From positions 38,900-102,899 of the forward strand of contig CAKTNW010000005.1 in assembly GCA_934589145.1 (NCBI GenBank): a DNA stretch of 64,000 nt, in the 5' to 3' direction. Origin of the DNA: an uncultured Oscillospiraceae bacterium (GTDB taxonomy: Bacteria > Bacillota > Clostridia > Oscillospirales > Oscillospiraceae). Position 1 is the first letter of the stretch, and every line of letters starts with the position of its first letter. Of this stretch, positions 7,274 to 16,216 are shown piece after piece. The notes beneath the pieces are model-generated. The model made no database searches and was not told the DNA's origin. It was given only the letters and a program-made list of their open reading frames with translations. The translations under genes and the position numbers were made by a program.

Positions 7274-9865
7274 TTACTTCTTGGGGGCGTAGGGGGTGTT
7301 CTTCAGGGGCAGGTCAAACTCCCGCTCACCGGTCAGCCGGTAATAGGCGTCGGCGATGGCCGGTGCGGTTGGGATGGAGGTGATCTCGCCGATGCCGATG
7401 GCGCCGCCGGCCACGTTCAGGCCCGGCTTCTCCACCACGATGGCCTGGATCTCCGGCGGGATCTGGTTGGCCCGGAACAGGCCCAGCATGCCGTACTTGG
7501 CGGTGGGCTTGCAGTTCTCGTCGATGGGGTACTTCTCCGTCAGGGCATAGCCCATGGACATGACCACGCCGCCCTCGATCTGCCCCTCGATGCTGAGGGG
7601 GTTGACGGCCTTGCCCACGTCGTGGGCGGCCACCATCTTCTTCACCCGGCCCGTCTCCTTATCCAGAATGCACATCTGGGTGGCGTAGCCGTAGGCCACA
7701 TGGCTGACGGGGTTGGGCACATCCGCGCCCAGGGGATCGGTCTTGGCCAGATATTCGCCGTAGAACTCCTTGCCCTTCAGATCACAGAGCGTCTTGCCGC
7801 TGTCCAGCTCGGCCTTCAGCAGCTCACAGGCGCGGCGGGTGGCCTCGCCTGTCACCAGCGTCTGGCGGGAGCCGGAGGTGTCGCCGGAGTCCGGCGCGAT
7901 CCAGGTGTTGTTGCGCTCGTAGACGATGTCGTCCCGCTTCAGGCCGGTATTGGTGACCACCACCTGCACCAGCACGGTGCCCAGGCCCTGGCCGATGCAG
8001 GAGGCGCCGGAGTAGATATGCACCTTGGCGTCGTCCTCCACGATCAGCTTGCAGCGGCCCCAGTCCGGCAGGCCTACGCCCACGCCCGCGTTCTTCATGG
8101 CGCAGGCGATGCCCACGGGATCGCCGTTTCTCACCGCCTCGTCATAGGCGGGCTTGATGGCCTCCAGCGTCTCGACAAGGCCGGTGGAATCGTCCACGAT
8201 CTGGCCGTTGGGCAGCACGCCGCCGGGACGGATGGCGTTGCGGTAGCGGATCTCCCAGGGGGAGATCCCCACCAGGTCGGCCATCTGGTTCAGCAGCGTC
8301 TCGGTGCAGAAGCAGGTCTGCGTCACGCCGAAGCCGCGGAACGCGCCGGCCGGGGGATTGTTGGTGTAGTAGGCATGGCCCTCGATCTCGAAATTCTCGT
8401 AGGCGTAGGGGCCTGCCGCATGGGTGCAGGCGCGCTCCAGCACCGGGCCACCCAGAGAGGCGAACGCGCCGGTATCGGACACCACGGAGGCCTTGACGCC
8501 CTGGATGATGCCGTTTTCGTCGCAGCCCATGGTGAAGTTCATGTCAAAGCTGTGGCGCTTGGGGTGCACCAGAATGGACTCCTGGCGGCTCAGCTTGAAC
8601 TTGACGGGCTTGCGAGTCAGGTAGCACAGCAGCGCGGCGTGGTGCTGGACGGACATGTCCTCCTTGCCGCCGAAGCCGCCGCCTACCAGCATATTCTGCA
8701 CCTGGCAGTGGTCGTAATCCACGCCCAGCATACCGGCGCACTCGTGCATGGTGGTATGGGCGCTCTGGTCGGTGGTCAGCAGCTTCACGCCGCCGTTGTC
8801 CAGCGGCAGCGCCACACAGCACTCCGGCTCCAGGAACGCGTGCTCCGTCCAGGGGGTGGAAAAATGCTCGGTCAGCACATATTTTGAATTTTTGATGGCG
8901 GTCTCGGCGTCGCCCCGGGAAACGTGCTTATACGCCTGCACGTTGCTCTCGTCCTCCTCGAACACCAGCGGCGCGTCGGGCGCGGCGGCCTCGGTGGGAT
9001 TGTGAACGGCGGGCAGCACCTCGTACTCCACCTTCACCAGCTTCTTGGCGGCCTCTACCGTGGCCTGATCCACGGCGCAGACCAGGGCCACGCTGTCGCC
9101 CAGATAGTGGGTCAGCTCGCCCACGCCGATGAGGGTGGGCTGATCCTTCTTGATATGGCCCACGTTCACCTTGCCGGGGATGTCCTTCTGGGTGGCCACG
9201 CAGATCACGCCGGGCAGCGCCTCCGCCTCGGCGGTGTCGATGGACAGGACGCGGGCGCGGGCATACTGGCTGCGCACCGCGCCGCCGTAGCACATGCCGT
9301 CCACATACACATCGTCGGGGTACTGGCCGTAGCCCTGTACCTTCTCGGCCACGTCCAGACGGTGGACGCGGCTGCCCATCTGCCAGTCATCGGCGGATGC
9401 TTCGGGCAGCTTGCCCTCCCGGAAGATCTTCGCCGCCAGCAGAATGCCGTCGATGATCTTCACATAGCCGGTGCAGCGGCAGATGTTGTTGCGGATGGCA
9501 AAGGCGGCCTCCTCACGGGTGGGGTCGGGATTCACGTCCAGCAGACCCTTGGCGGAGATCACCATGCCGGGGATGCAGAAGCCGCACTGCACCGCGCCCG
9601 CCTCGCCGAAGGCGAAGGTATAGACCTCCTTCTCCCAGTCGCTGAGGCCCTCTACCGTGAGGATGGTCTTGCCCTCCAGCTTGTCCGTCTGGGGAATGCA
9701 GGCCTTGGTGGGCTTGCCGTCGATGAGAACGTGGCAGGTGCCGCAGGCACCCTCGCTGCAGCCGTCCTTCACCGAGGTCAGGTGCAGCTCGTCCCGCAGG
9801 AAGCGGATCAGCTTCTGATTCTTCTCCACCGTTACGGTGCTGCCGTTTACGATAAATGTTGCCAT
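7274..9865 (-). CDS. Fused [2Fe-2S]/molybdenum dehydrogenase, selenium-dependent XDH type
   Basis: 863 aa. Residues 1-160 hold two [2Fe-2S] motifs (GCSEGACGTCHVLIDGK; QCGFCIPGM and CRCTGYV). The rest is a Mo-binding hydroxylase with GGGFGGKEDMSVQHHAA, AGAFRGFG and IGIGEITSIPTAPAI. This two-in-one architecture without FAD is that of the 'selenium-dependent xanthine dehydrogenase' group and E. coli XdhD. Selenium dependence is a family inference: no selD, yqeB or yqeC is in the window. The start at 9865 has AAGGAGCG upstream; 12 extra in-frame codons are rejected. Confidence 0.85.
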   Translation of the reverse strand: MATFIVNGSTVTVEKNQKLIRFLRDELHLTSVKDGCSEGACGTCHVLIDGKPTKACIPQTDKLEGKTILTVEGLSDWEKEVYTFAFGEAGAVQCGFCIPGMVISAKGLLDVNPDPTREEAAFAIRNNICRCTGYVKIIDGILLAAKIFREGKLPEASADDWQMGSRVHRLDVAEKVQGYGQYPDDVYVDGMCYGGAVRSQYARARVLSIDTAEAEALPGVICVATQKDIPGKVNVGHIKKDQPTLIGVGELTHYLGDSVALVCAVDQATVEAAKKLVKVEYEVLPAVHNPTEAAAPDAPLVFEEDESNVQAYKHVSRGDAETAIKNSKYVLTEHFSTPWTEHAFLEPECCVALPLDNGGVKLLTTDQSAHTTMHECAGMLGVDYDHCQVQNMLVGGGFGGKEDMSVQHHAALLCYLTRKPVKFKLSRQESILVHPKRHSFDMNFTMGCDENGIIQGVKASVVSDTGAFASLGGPVLERACTHAAGPYAYENFEIEGHAYYTNNPPAGAFRGFGVTQTCFCTETLLNQMADLVGISPWEIRYRNAIRPGGVLPNGQIVDDSTGLVETLEAIKPAYDEAVRNGDPVGIACAMKNAGVGVGLPDWGRCKLIVEDDAKVHIYSGASCIGQGLGTVLVQVVVTNTGLKRDDIVYERNNTWIAPDSGDTSGSRQTLVTGEATRRACELLKAELDSGKTLCDLKGKEFYGEYLAKTDPLGADVPNPVSHVAYGYATQMCILDKETGRVKKMVAAHDVGKAVNPLSIEGQIEGGVVMSMGYALTEKYPIDENCKPTAKYGMLGLFRANQIPPEIQAIVVEKPGLNVAGGAIGIGEITSIPTAPAIADAYYRLTGEREFDLPLKNTPYAPKK

Positions 9866-9938
9866 ACAATGCGCTCCTTCCCGCCGCCCCGGGGCGGTCA
9901 AAGGTGTGTGATGTGGTTTTGCCTAAAAATTTTTCTAT

Positions 9939-9967
9939 ATTATACAATAATTTTCAGTTTTCCGCAA
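9939..9967 (-). promoter_or_regulatory. Promoter of the fused dehydrogenase
   Basis: Minus-strand TTGCGG (9962-9967) and TATAAT (9939-9944), 17-nt spacer, in an AT-rich segment between the LysR stop and the dehydrogenase start. Confidence 0.65.
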
Positions 9968-9991
9968 GGTACATCCGTAAAAACCGTTATT

Positions 9992-10882
9992 CTACTTTTC
10001 AGATAACGTCTCCCCATCCCGATAGGGCAGATAGGCCAGGAACCGCCTGGCGGCCGGGGCCAGTTCCTCCCCCGAGCGGGTGGCCAGGCCGATGCGGCGG
10101 AAGGCGGGCCGGTTCAGCGGACGCAGCGCCACCCGGTAGGGGATGCGCCGCAGCACCAGCTGCGGCAGGATGCTGACGCCCAGGCCGTGCTCCACCATGG
10201 ACATGACGGCGTAATCGTCCAGGGTGGTAAAGCGCACCCGCGGCGCCGTTCCGGCTTGTTCAAACACCTGCATCACCTCACGGTCCCGGTTGCCCGCCTT
10301 GTCCAGCAGGATGAAGGGCTGCTCCGCCAGGGCCACCACCGGGACGCTCTCCAGCCGGGCCAGGGGGTGCTCCTCCGGCAGAACCGCCATCAGCTCATCC
10401 CGCGCCAGCTCCGTGACCGCCAGCTCCGGCCGGGTGGGCAGATGGAGAAAGCCGAAATCCGCCCGGCCCTGCAATATCCACTGTTCGATCTCGGGATAGT
10501 TCCCCATGAGGATCTCAAAGCCGATATTGGGATAGTCCCGCTGAAAGGCGCAGATCATGTTGGGCAGCCAGTGGGTGGCCACGCTGGAAAAGGTGCCGAT
10601 GGCCACCGTGCCGGACATGACGCCCCGCAGCTCTCCCGCCATCTGGCGGCACTGCTCCGCCCGGGCCACCATCTCCCGCAGCGACGGCAGCAGACGCAGG
10701 CACTCGTTGGTGGGGGCCACCCCCTCCCTGCTCCGGCGCAGCAGGGGAAAGCCGATCTCGCTCTCCAGCGCCGCCATCATGCGGCTGACACCGGAGATGG
10801 TGTAGCCCATGGTCTCCGCCGCCGCGGTGATGGAGCCCTTGTCGATGGCGCACAGCAGCACGCGGCATTTCTCGCTCTCCAT
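9992..10882 (-). CDS. LysR-family transcriptional regulator
   Basis: 296 aa. An N-terminal winged helix-turn-helix (about 1-60, GSITAAAETMGYTISGVSRMM) is followed by a type 2 periplasmic-binding-like effector domain (about 90-290, GTVAIGTFSSVATHWLP). The start at 10882 follows AGGAGG by 7 nt. It lies directly upstream of the fused Mo dehydrogenase on the same strand and is the obvious candidate regulator of the locus. Effector unknown. A perfect palindrome precedes the gene. Confidence 0.9.
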   Translation of the reverse strand: MESEKCRVLLCAIDKGSITAAAETMGYTISGVSRMMAALESEIGFPLLRRSREGVAPTNECLRLLPSLREMVARAEQCRQMAGELRGVMSGTVAIGTFSSVATHWLPNMICAFQRDYPNIGFEILMGNYPEIEQWILQGRADFGFLHLPTRPELAVTELARDELMAVLPEEHPLARLESVPVVALAEQPFILLDKAGNRDREVMQVFEQAGTAPRVRFTTLDDYAVMSMVEHGLGVSILPQLVLRRIPYRVALRPLNRPAFRRIGLATRSGEELAPAARRFLAYLPYRDGETLSEK

Positions 10883-10896
10883 ATCCGTCCTCCTAC

Positions 10897-10915
10897 ATTT
10901 GACAAATTGTCAAAT
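10897..10915. promoter_or_regulatory. Palindromic operator upstream of LysR gene
   Basis: ATTTGACAA-A-TTGTCAAAT is a perfect 9-bp inverted repeat with a central base, 15 nt upstream of the regulator's start codon. It contains a T-N11-A spacing typical of LysR boxes and is likely the autoregulatory site. Confidence 0.55.
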
Positions 10916-10977
10916 CACATTTGAAATATTCTCGCTTTACTCAAGGATACGATGGATGTAGAATTTTGTCAACCACC

Positions 10978-11031
10978 AAAAAGTGGCGCAGCGGCGGCAA
11001 CCTTTTTCTCTCCTCCGCTGCGTCGCTTTTT
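10978..11031 (+). promoter_or_regulatory. Stable 5'-UTR hairpin before EamA transporter
   Basis: AAAAAGTGGCGCAGCGG pairs with CCGCTGCGTCGCTTTTT (10978-10994 / 11015-11031) over 17 bp with two G-U pairs, around a 20-nt pyrimidine-rich loop. It ends in TTTTT about 20 nt before the start codon and could be an attenuator. No known riboswitch class was recognised. Confidence 0.45.
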
Positions 11032-11051
11032 CACGCGCAGGAGGCATCTTT

Positions 11052-11942
11052 ATGACCCAGAACCGCCGTCTTTTCTTCCGTTTTCTCACCGGTCTGCTGC
11101 TGTTCGGCTTCAACGGCATCGTGGCCAGCCATATCGCCCTGGAGAGCGGCCAGATCGTGCTGCTGCGGACGCTGCTGGGCAGCGTGAGCCTGCTGGCGTT
11201 CTTCTTCCTGTCCGGCCACCGGTTCTCCTTTGCCGGGCGCGGGCGGGACGTGACGCTGATCCTGCTGTCCGGCGCGGCCATGGGCGCAAGCTGGATGTTC
11301 CTGTACGCGGGATACCGCACCATCGGCGTGTCCACCGCCTCCCTGCTGTACTACTGCTGCCCGGTGATCGTGATGGCCCTGTCGCCGCTGGTGTTTCACG
11401 AGGCGCTGACCTGGGTGAAGGCCGCGGGCTTTCTGTGCGTCTGCGGCGGCATCGTACTGGTGAACGGCTGGGGCGGCGGAAGTCTCAGCGTCACCGGCTT
11501 CCTGTACGGCATCCTCAGCGCCGTGTGCTACGCCGCCATGCTGATCCTCAACAAAAAGGCCCGCAGCGTGGACGGCATGGAGAACTCCCTGCTGCAAATG
11601 CTGTCGGCCACCGCCGCGGTATTCGTGCTGCTGCTGTGTAAGGGCGGCCTGGCCATGTCCGTCCCAGGCGCAAGCTGGCCGTGGATCCTGCTGCTGGGCA
11701 TCGTCAACACCGGCTTCGGCTGCTGGTGCTATTTTTCCGCCCTGGGCGCGCTCCCCGTTCAGACGGTGGCGGTGTGCGGCTATCTGGAGCCTCTGAGCGC
11801 CGTCATCTTCTCGGCCCTGCTGCTGCACGAACGGCTGACGCCGCTGCAGATCACCGGGGCGTGTCTCATCATCGGCGGCGCGCTGTTCGCCGAATGTGTC
11901 CATCCCCGCCGGAAGGCCCAGCCTCCCCGGCAGGCTGCATAG
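11052..11942 (+). CDS. EamA-family (DMT) transporter
   Basis: 296 aa, integral membrane protein of the drug/metabolite transporter superfamily with about ten hydrophobic helices in two EamA repeats (about 8-135 and 150-285). The second repeat ends with the family's LEPLSAVIFSALLLHERL segment. Exports amino acids, metabolites or drugs in characterised relatives; substrate here unknown. The start at 11052 follows AGGAGG by 8 nt; a longer frame beginning in the leader hairpin is rejected. Divergent from the LysR gene. Confidence 0.85.
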   Translation: MTQNRRLFFRFLTGLLLFGFNGIVASHIALESGQIVLLRTLLGSVSLLAFFFLSGHRFSFAGRGRDVTLILLSGAAMGASWMFLYAGYRTIGVSTASLLYYCCPVIVMALSPLVFHEALTWVKAAGFLCVCGGIVLVNGWGGGSLSVTGFLYGILSAVCYAAMLILNKKARSVDGMENSLLQMLSATAAVFVLLLCKGGLAMSVPGASWPWILLLGIVNTGFGCWCYFSALGALPVQTVAVCGYLEPLSAVIFSALLLHERLTPLQITGACLIIGGALFAECVHPRRKAQPPRQAA

Positions 11943-11969
11943 GAAACGACGCCTGCTTCGTTATACGGC

Positions 11970-12043
11970 GGCGGGGTATAGTCACCCCGCCCTACGCAGC
12001 ATCACTGATAGCCCTTCGTAGGGCGGCATGACCACATGCCGCC
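11970..12043. repeat. REP-like palindromic element
   Basis: Three nested or adjacent GC-rich inverted repeats in 74 bp: GGCGGGG/CCCCGCC (11970-11976/11985-11991), CCGCCCTACG/CGTAGGGCGG (11987-11996/12017-12026) and GGCGGCATG/CATGCCGCC (12022-12030/12035-12043). This resembles dispersed extragenic palindromes; only one copy is seen in the window. Confidence 0.45.
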
Positions 12044-12056
12044 GCATCATAAAAAG

Positions 12057-12084
12057 CGAGTGCGTGCCGCAAGGCACGCACTCG
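12057..12084. terminator. Bidirectional terminator between EamA and ABC operon
   Basis: CGAGTGCGTGCC / GGCACGCACTCG (12-bp perfect stem, GCAA loop), flanked by A5 and T6 tracts, between convergent genes. Confidence 0.9.
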
Positions 12085-12094
12085 TTTTTTATGA

Positions 12095-13714
12095 TTATGA
12101 CCAACTGAGGCCCGGCTGGGGCCGGTAGAACTCCTCCGCGGAGGCCACCACGTCCTGACACACCGGCTGCGTGTTCATGCTCCAGTTCAGGACGCTGTTG
12201 CGCACCCGCGCCCCGTACTGCAGTCCGCCGGGCCCATAGACGGTCAGCATCAGGTCGCTGCCGCCGTAATAGGTGGCCACCGCCAGATACCGGCCATTGT
12301 AAGCCATGGTGTACGCCTCGCTTACCACCGGATAGCGCCAGTCGTAGCTGTATTGGCCGTCAGGATCACCCAGATCGTCCGTGTCGGTATACCAGTCGTC
12401 GGGCTCATCCTGCACCCAGCTGTTATTTATCTCGTCCCACCGCATGACCGAGCCGTAGCTGGGGATATCGCAGACGAACCGGGCGTCGTAGCCCTCCCCC
12501 TCCGGCGCCAGCACCGCCAGACGGCTGCCCATCATCACCGCCAGGAAGTTCTCCCCCTGCCGCACGGTGACCGCCGGATAGAACCGCTCCTCCACCTGGA
12601 ACCAGCCAACGCCGTCCGCAGGATCGCCCTCCGGGGTATACTGGTACCGGGCGCTCTCCGTCGTGGGGCGGTAGGGGCCGTATTCGTCCTCCGCCACATA
12701 GTCCCGGCTTGTGGAACCCTCGTGAACCTCCGCGCCGTCCAGCTCCAGCGTCTGCACCAGGTGATAGTCCGTGCTGTCCAGCACCCGCAGCACATAGTGC
12801 TCCTCCTCCACCGTCACCAGCAGGATATGCGCGCCGTCATCGCTCCGCTCCAGCAGCGCCACCCGCTGGTTCTCGATGTCCAGGGGATACACCAGGCGGC
12901 ACGCCTCCAACGCCGGGCTGACGCCTGCCATTATGCCCTTCTGCTGCTTGGGGATGTACCACAGGCCGAAGCCCTCCGGAGCCCAGTCCGCCTGGGGCTG
13001 CACATCGGCGTCGAAGCCCACCGTCACCAGCGCGCCGTCCTTATCACAGACGGAATAGGACGCGAACTGGTTCTCCACATAGTCGGAGCAGTAGCCGGAG
13101 ACATACCCGGAGCTGGGATCCTCGGGATCCCGGAAGAAGAACTCTATCTCGAAAAAATCGTTCTCCGTGGTGGGGATCCGCAGCTTGTCGAAGGGCAGAT
13201 CCTCCATGCCGAAGTAGTTCAGCGAAACACCGCGAACCACGCTGGCGTTCACCAGCCGCAGGGGATAGGCATCGTAGTAGTCGTGGGGATACAACTGCGT
13301 GGTGATGTGGACGCCGTCGCCCCGTTTCTCCCCCTGCGGGGAGTTCGCCTGCCGCAGCATGTCGGACAGAAGGGGATCCGTTCCGCCCACCGCCAGCAGG
13401 TTGGAGTAGATGTGCCAGTCATCGCCGTCGGCAATCCGCCAGCCGGCGCTGCCATTCACCCGGCGATAGGTCATGTAGAAATCCGACTCATTTTCCCCGG
13501 TGGCCGGGTCATAGCGGGTGTACCACCGCAGGCAGTTCTCCGCCGACACGCGGTAATCCACCGTCAGGCCCTCTGTGACGCTGCTGTCGCCGGTGGAATC
13601 CAGCACCTCCATCCCGACGGGCAGCGCCTTCGCGGCCTCGACGCGGTTGATGGCGATCAGCCCGCCCAGCGCCAGCACCAGCGCCAGCGCGGTGATCAGG
13701 ATACGCCCCTTCAT
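12095..13714 (-). CDS. Membrane-anchored extracytoplasmic protein, ABC operon
   Basis: 539 aa, not recognised. Residues 5-24 are one hydrophobic segment (signal anchor or uncleaved signal), then a long polar, aromatic-rich, acidic ectodomain with repeated short beta-like stretches (for example DNGG- and DxDG-type turns) and no obvious catalytic motif. Its ATG lies one base from the stop of the ABC ATPase gene, with GAGGAGGGG as ribosome binding site, so it is translated last in the GntR-ABC operon. A role as partner or sensor of the transporter is an inference. Confidence 0.7.
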   Translation of the reverse strand: MKGRILITALALVLALGGLIAINRVEAAKALPVGMEVLDSTGDSSVTEGLTVDYRVSAENCLRWYTRYDPATGENESDFYMTYRRVNGSAGWRIADGDDWHIYSNLLAVGGTDPLLSDMLRQANSPQGEKRGDGVHITTQLYPHDYYDAYPLRLVNASVVRGVSLNYFGMEDLPFDKLRIPTTENDFFEIEFFFRDPEDPSSGYVSGYCSDYVENQFASYSVCDKDGALVTVGFDADVQPQADWAPEGFGLWYIPKQQKGIMAGVSPALEACRLVYPLDIENQRVALLERSDDGAHILLVTVEEEHYVLRVLDSTDYHLVQTLELDGAEVHEGSTSRDYVAEDEYGPYRPTTESARYQYTPEGDPADGVGWFQVEERFYPAVTVRQGENFLAVMMGSRLAVLAPEGEGYDARFVCDIPSYGSVMRWDEINNSWVQDEPDDWYTDTDDLGDPDGQYSYDWRYPVVSEAYTMAYNGRYLAVATYYGGSDLMLTVYGPGGLQYGARVRNSVLNWSMNTQPVCQDVVASAEEFYRPQPGLSWS

Positions 13715-13715
13715 G

Positions 13716-14450
13716 TCACCCCTCCTCGTCGTTCACGTCGCAGAGCACCCGGCTGACCCGGTCGCCCTGATAGCGGTACGTCTCCTTCACATAGGACATC
13801 AGGTCCTTGCCCTGCTCCTCCAGCTCCTCGATGGTGCAGTCTCCCACCAGCTCACCCTTGCGGATCAGCACGGCCCGGGAGATGAAGTGCTGCACCTCCT
13901 CCAGCAGGTGGGTGGACAGCAGCACCGTCTCGTGCTCCTCCAGAATCCCCAGCAGCACCTTATAGAAGTCCTCCCGGTTGAACACGTCGTTCCCGGCGAA
14001 GGGCTCATCCATCAGGATGTAGTCCGCCCCCTGGGACAGGGCCATCACCACCTCGAACTGGTTCTTCATACCGGCGGAGAAGGCCCGCAGGGGCTTATTC
14101 ATCGGCAGCTCAAAGAAGTCCATCAGCGCGTGAAAGCGCTTGTCATTGAACCGGGGAAAATGAGCCTGATAGAAATCCCGGTGCCCCTTGGGCGTCAGGG
14201 CCGGGAAGAAGGAGTGCTCACAGGTGGCAAAGCTGAGGCGCTCGATGTTCTTCTCGTTGATGGGCGCGCCGTCCAGGGTGATCGTCCCCCCATGGGACAG
14301 TAGGCCCAGGATGCACTTCATCAGCGTGGTCTTGCCCGCGCCGTTCTCGCCGAACAGGCCCACGATCTGCCCCTGGGGCAGGGTCAGGGACACGTCCTTC
14401 AACGCTCGGGTCACGCCGTATTTCTTGCTGATGCTCTTCAATTCCAACAT
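13716..14450 (-). CDS. ABC transporter ATP-binding protein (YtrB-like)
   Basis: 244 aa. Walker A GENGAGKTT (34-42), a degenerate signature FSAGMKNQFE, Walker B YILMDEP and the His switch LLSTHLL. Powers the two membrane proteins encoded just upstream in the operon. The weak signature and the following D-loop are typical of ATPases in YtrA-type GntR operons, many of which respond to cell-envelope-active compounds. Confidence 0.9.
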   Translation of the reverse strand: MLELKSISKKYGVTRALKDVSLTLPQGQIVGLFGENGAGKTTLMKCILGLLSHGGTITLDGAPINEKNIERLSFATCEHSFFPALTPKGHRDFYQAHFPRFNDKRFHALMDFFELPMNKPLRAFSAGMKNQFEVVMALSQGADYILMDEPFAGNDVFNREDFYKVLLGILEEHETVLLSTHLLEEVQHFISRAVLIRKGELVGDCTIEELEEQGKDLMSYVKETYRYQGDRVSRVLCDVNDEEG

Positions 14451-14466
14451 ATGACACCCCTCCTTG

Positions 14467-15012
14467 TTACTGATAGCGGATATAGAGCCCGGTGCGGTCC
14501 AGCGCCTCCACCCGGGCGATGTTCTCCGGCGTGGGCAGACACTCCGCCGGTGTGGCGAACCGCCACACCAGCCAGCACAGGCCCAGCAGCACCGCCCCGG
14601 TCACCAGAATGGCCAGCGCCCAGCACACCGGCACCGTCCACACCTGCCGCCGCAGCAGGCTGCGGCCCTCCGGCAGGCGGCGCATGAGATAGATGCTGCG
14701 GCTGCCCTGATAGTAGGAGCTGTACAGCACCGCCGCCGTGGCCAGCGCCACCGCCGCCAGCAGCGGATAGACGATGAGCGTCCACAGGACGCAGACGGCA
14801 AAGGGCTGCATCAGCACACTGCCCAGCAGCTCGCCCGCATGGGGCGAATAGGACGAATACCACAGGGCGTCGTAGGCCTCCCGGTACCGGCACAGGAACG
14901 CCAGGGCGCACACCAGCGCCGGGGCGATCAGCGACCACAGGATCCAGTCATGCACCCGCTCCGCCGCCATGTTGGGCGGCAGCAGGGCCGAGAGCTTCCG
15001 TTCAAGCCGCAT
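14467..15012 (-). CDS. Small membrane protein of ABC operon
   Basis: 181 aa with three or four hydrophobic segments (about 28-45, 70-100, 128-150). No specific family recognised; position suggests an ABC permease-like subunit. The ATG at 15012 has GGAGG 8 nt upstream; a GTG nine bases earlier overlaps that ribosome binding site and is rejected. The start overlaps the end of the preceding gene by 11 nt. Confidence 0.7.
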   Translation of the reverse strand: MRLERKLSALLPPNMAAERVHDWILWSLIAPALVCALAFLCRYREAYDALWYSSYSPHAGELLGSVLMQPFAVCVLWTLIVYPLLAAVALATAAVLYSSYYQGSRSIYLMRRLPEGRSLLRRQVWTVPVCWALAILVTGAVLLGLCWLVWRFATPAECLPTPENIARVEALDRTGLYIRYQ

Positions 15013-15796
15013 CGCCGTCACCTCCCAGCAGCAGCACGAAGGCGAAGCCCGTCACGCCCAGCAGGATCAGCAGCAACAGAAGGCCGGTATCCTCGCCCAG
15101 GCCGCAGAAGAAGCTGGCAATGGTACCGCCCAGCGCCAGCAGCACCAACACGCTGAAGCGCCCCCGCCGCTGGCGATAGGAGAACAGCACCGTGGTGAAG
15201 GCCACCGCCAGCACCGCGGCCCCATCCGACGCCCACGCCGCCAGATCCCGCAGCGGCAGCAGATGGTGCATGAAGGGATCGGTATAGCACAGCATCATCA
15301 GACTCTGGGGACTGAGCGCCTCTTCCTCAGGCCACAGCGGCCCGCCCACATTCATGTAGAGCCGCGGCGTCATGGCACCGTACACAGCCGCCGCCACCGC
15401 CGCCCAGAAGATCACCAGCAGCGCCGCGTGATAGGCCGCCCACAGGAACACCGCCTGCCGCTCCTTCACCCGCAGCCGCCGCACGGTATATTCGCTCCTG
15501 ACGCCGTAGCCGCAGCCGGTCAGGCTCATGACCACAACCACGGCCGTGAAGCCCACGGCGCACACGACGGTGGCACGGCTCTCCGCCGCCACCGACGCCA
15601 GCCGGGGATAGCTGGCCACCAGCGTCGTGGTCTCCCCCGTCTTCGGGTTCACATAGTTCTCGTCCAGCACCACCGTCCCTACGGGATAGCGCCACACCAG
15701 AACGCCCGCCAGCGCCGCCGTCACCAGCGTGATGACCAATATCCGATAGAGATTCCACCGGACATACAGCCCAACGGTGGAAAGATACTTGTTCAT
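15002..15796 (-). CDS. Membrane protein of ABC operon (probable permease)
   Basis: 264 aa with about six hydrophobic segments (19-36, 76-96, 119-142, 185-205, 218-236, 241-258) and an external loop between the first two. Likely the main permease of the transporter. Its ATG overlaps the GntR stop as ATGA, with GGAGGAGA upstream, so it is coupled to the regulator. Confidence 0.7.
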   Translation of the reverse strand: MNKYLSTVGLYVRWNLYRILVITLVTAALAGVLVWRYPVGTVVLDENYVNPKTGETTTLVASYPRLASVAAESRATVVCAVGFTAVVVVMSLTGCGYGVRSEYTVRRLRVKERQAVFLWAAYHAALLVIFWAAVAAAVYGAMTPRLYMNVGGPLWPEEEALSPQSLMMLCYTDPFMHHLLPLRDLAAWASDGAAVLAVAFTTVLFSYRQRRGRFSVLVLLALGGTIASFFCGLGEDTGLLLLLILLGVTGFAFVLLLGGDGDAA

Positions 15797-16179
15797 TGGC
15801 TCTCCTCCTCCGCATACAGCTTCGCCACCAGGCCGGCGGCCTCCGCCGCCGTCAGGCCCATGCGCTTCATGTCCCGCACCATGGCCCGGAGCTGGTTCTC
15901 CGTCATCTCCCGCCGCAGGGCCTGCCGCTGCTGCTCCGTGGCGCGGACAAAGCTCTTGGCCCCGGCGTGGGACTGCACCAGTCCCTCCTCCTCCAGCAGG
16001 CGGTACGCCTTCTGGATGGTGTTGGGGTTCACCGTCAGGTCAGCCGACAGCGCCCGGCGGGAGGGCAGCTCCTCCCCATCGGCGATGGTACCGGCGGCCA
16101 GTCCCTGCTTGATATACCGTATGATCTGCAGATAGATGGGCTGTCCCTCCGTCTGGACAAAGCCCCCGAAATCGATCAA
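15793..16179 (-). CDS. GntR-family regulator, YtrA subfamily
   Basis: 128 aa. Winged HTH at about 12-80 with PIYLQIIRYIKQGLAAG, the GntR recognition segment LPSRRALSADLTVNPNTIQKAYRLLE (given here only as landmarks 38-63), and a short C-terminal dimerisation helix pair instead of an effector domain, as in YtrA. Start is TTG at 16179, supported by GGAGG 8 nt upstream. Probably represses its own operon at the paired dyads at 16633-16687. Confidence 0.9.
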   Translation of the reverse strand: MIDFGGFVQTEGQPIYLQIIRYIKQGLAAGTIADGEELPSRRALSADLTVNPNTIQKAYRLLEEEGLVQSHAGAKSFVRATEQQRQALRREMTENQLRAMVRDMKRMGLTAAEAAGLVAKLYAEEESQ

Positions 16180-16216
16180 CGCCCCCGCCTCCTCTCAGCC
16201 TGTGATCGCGCTTTTT

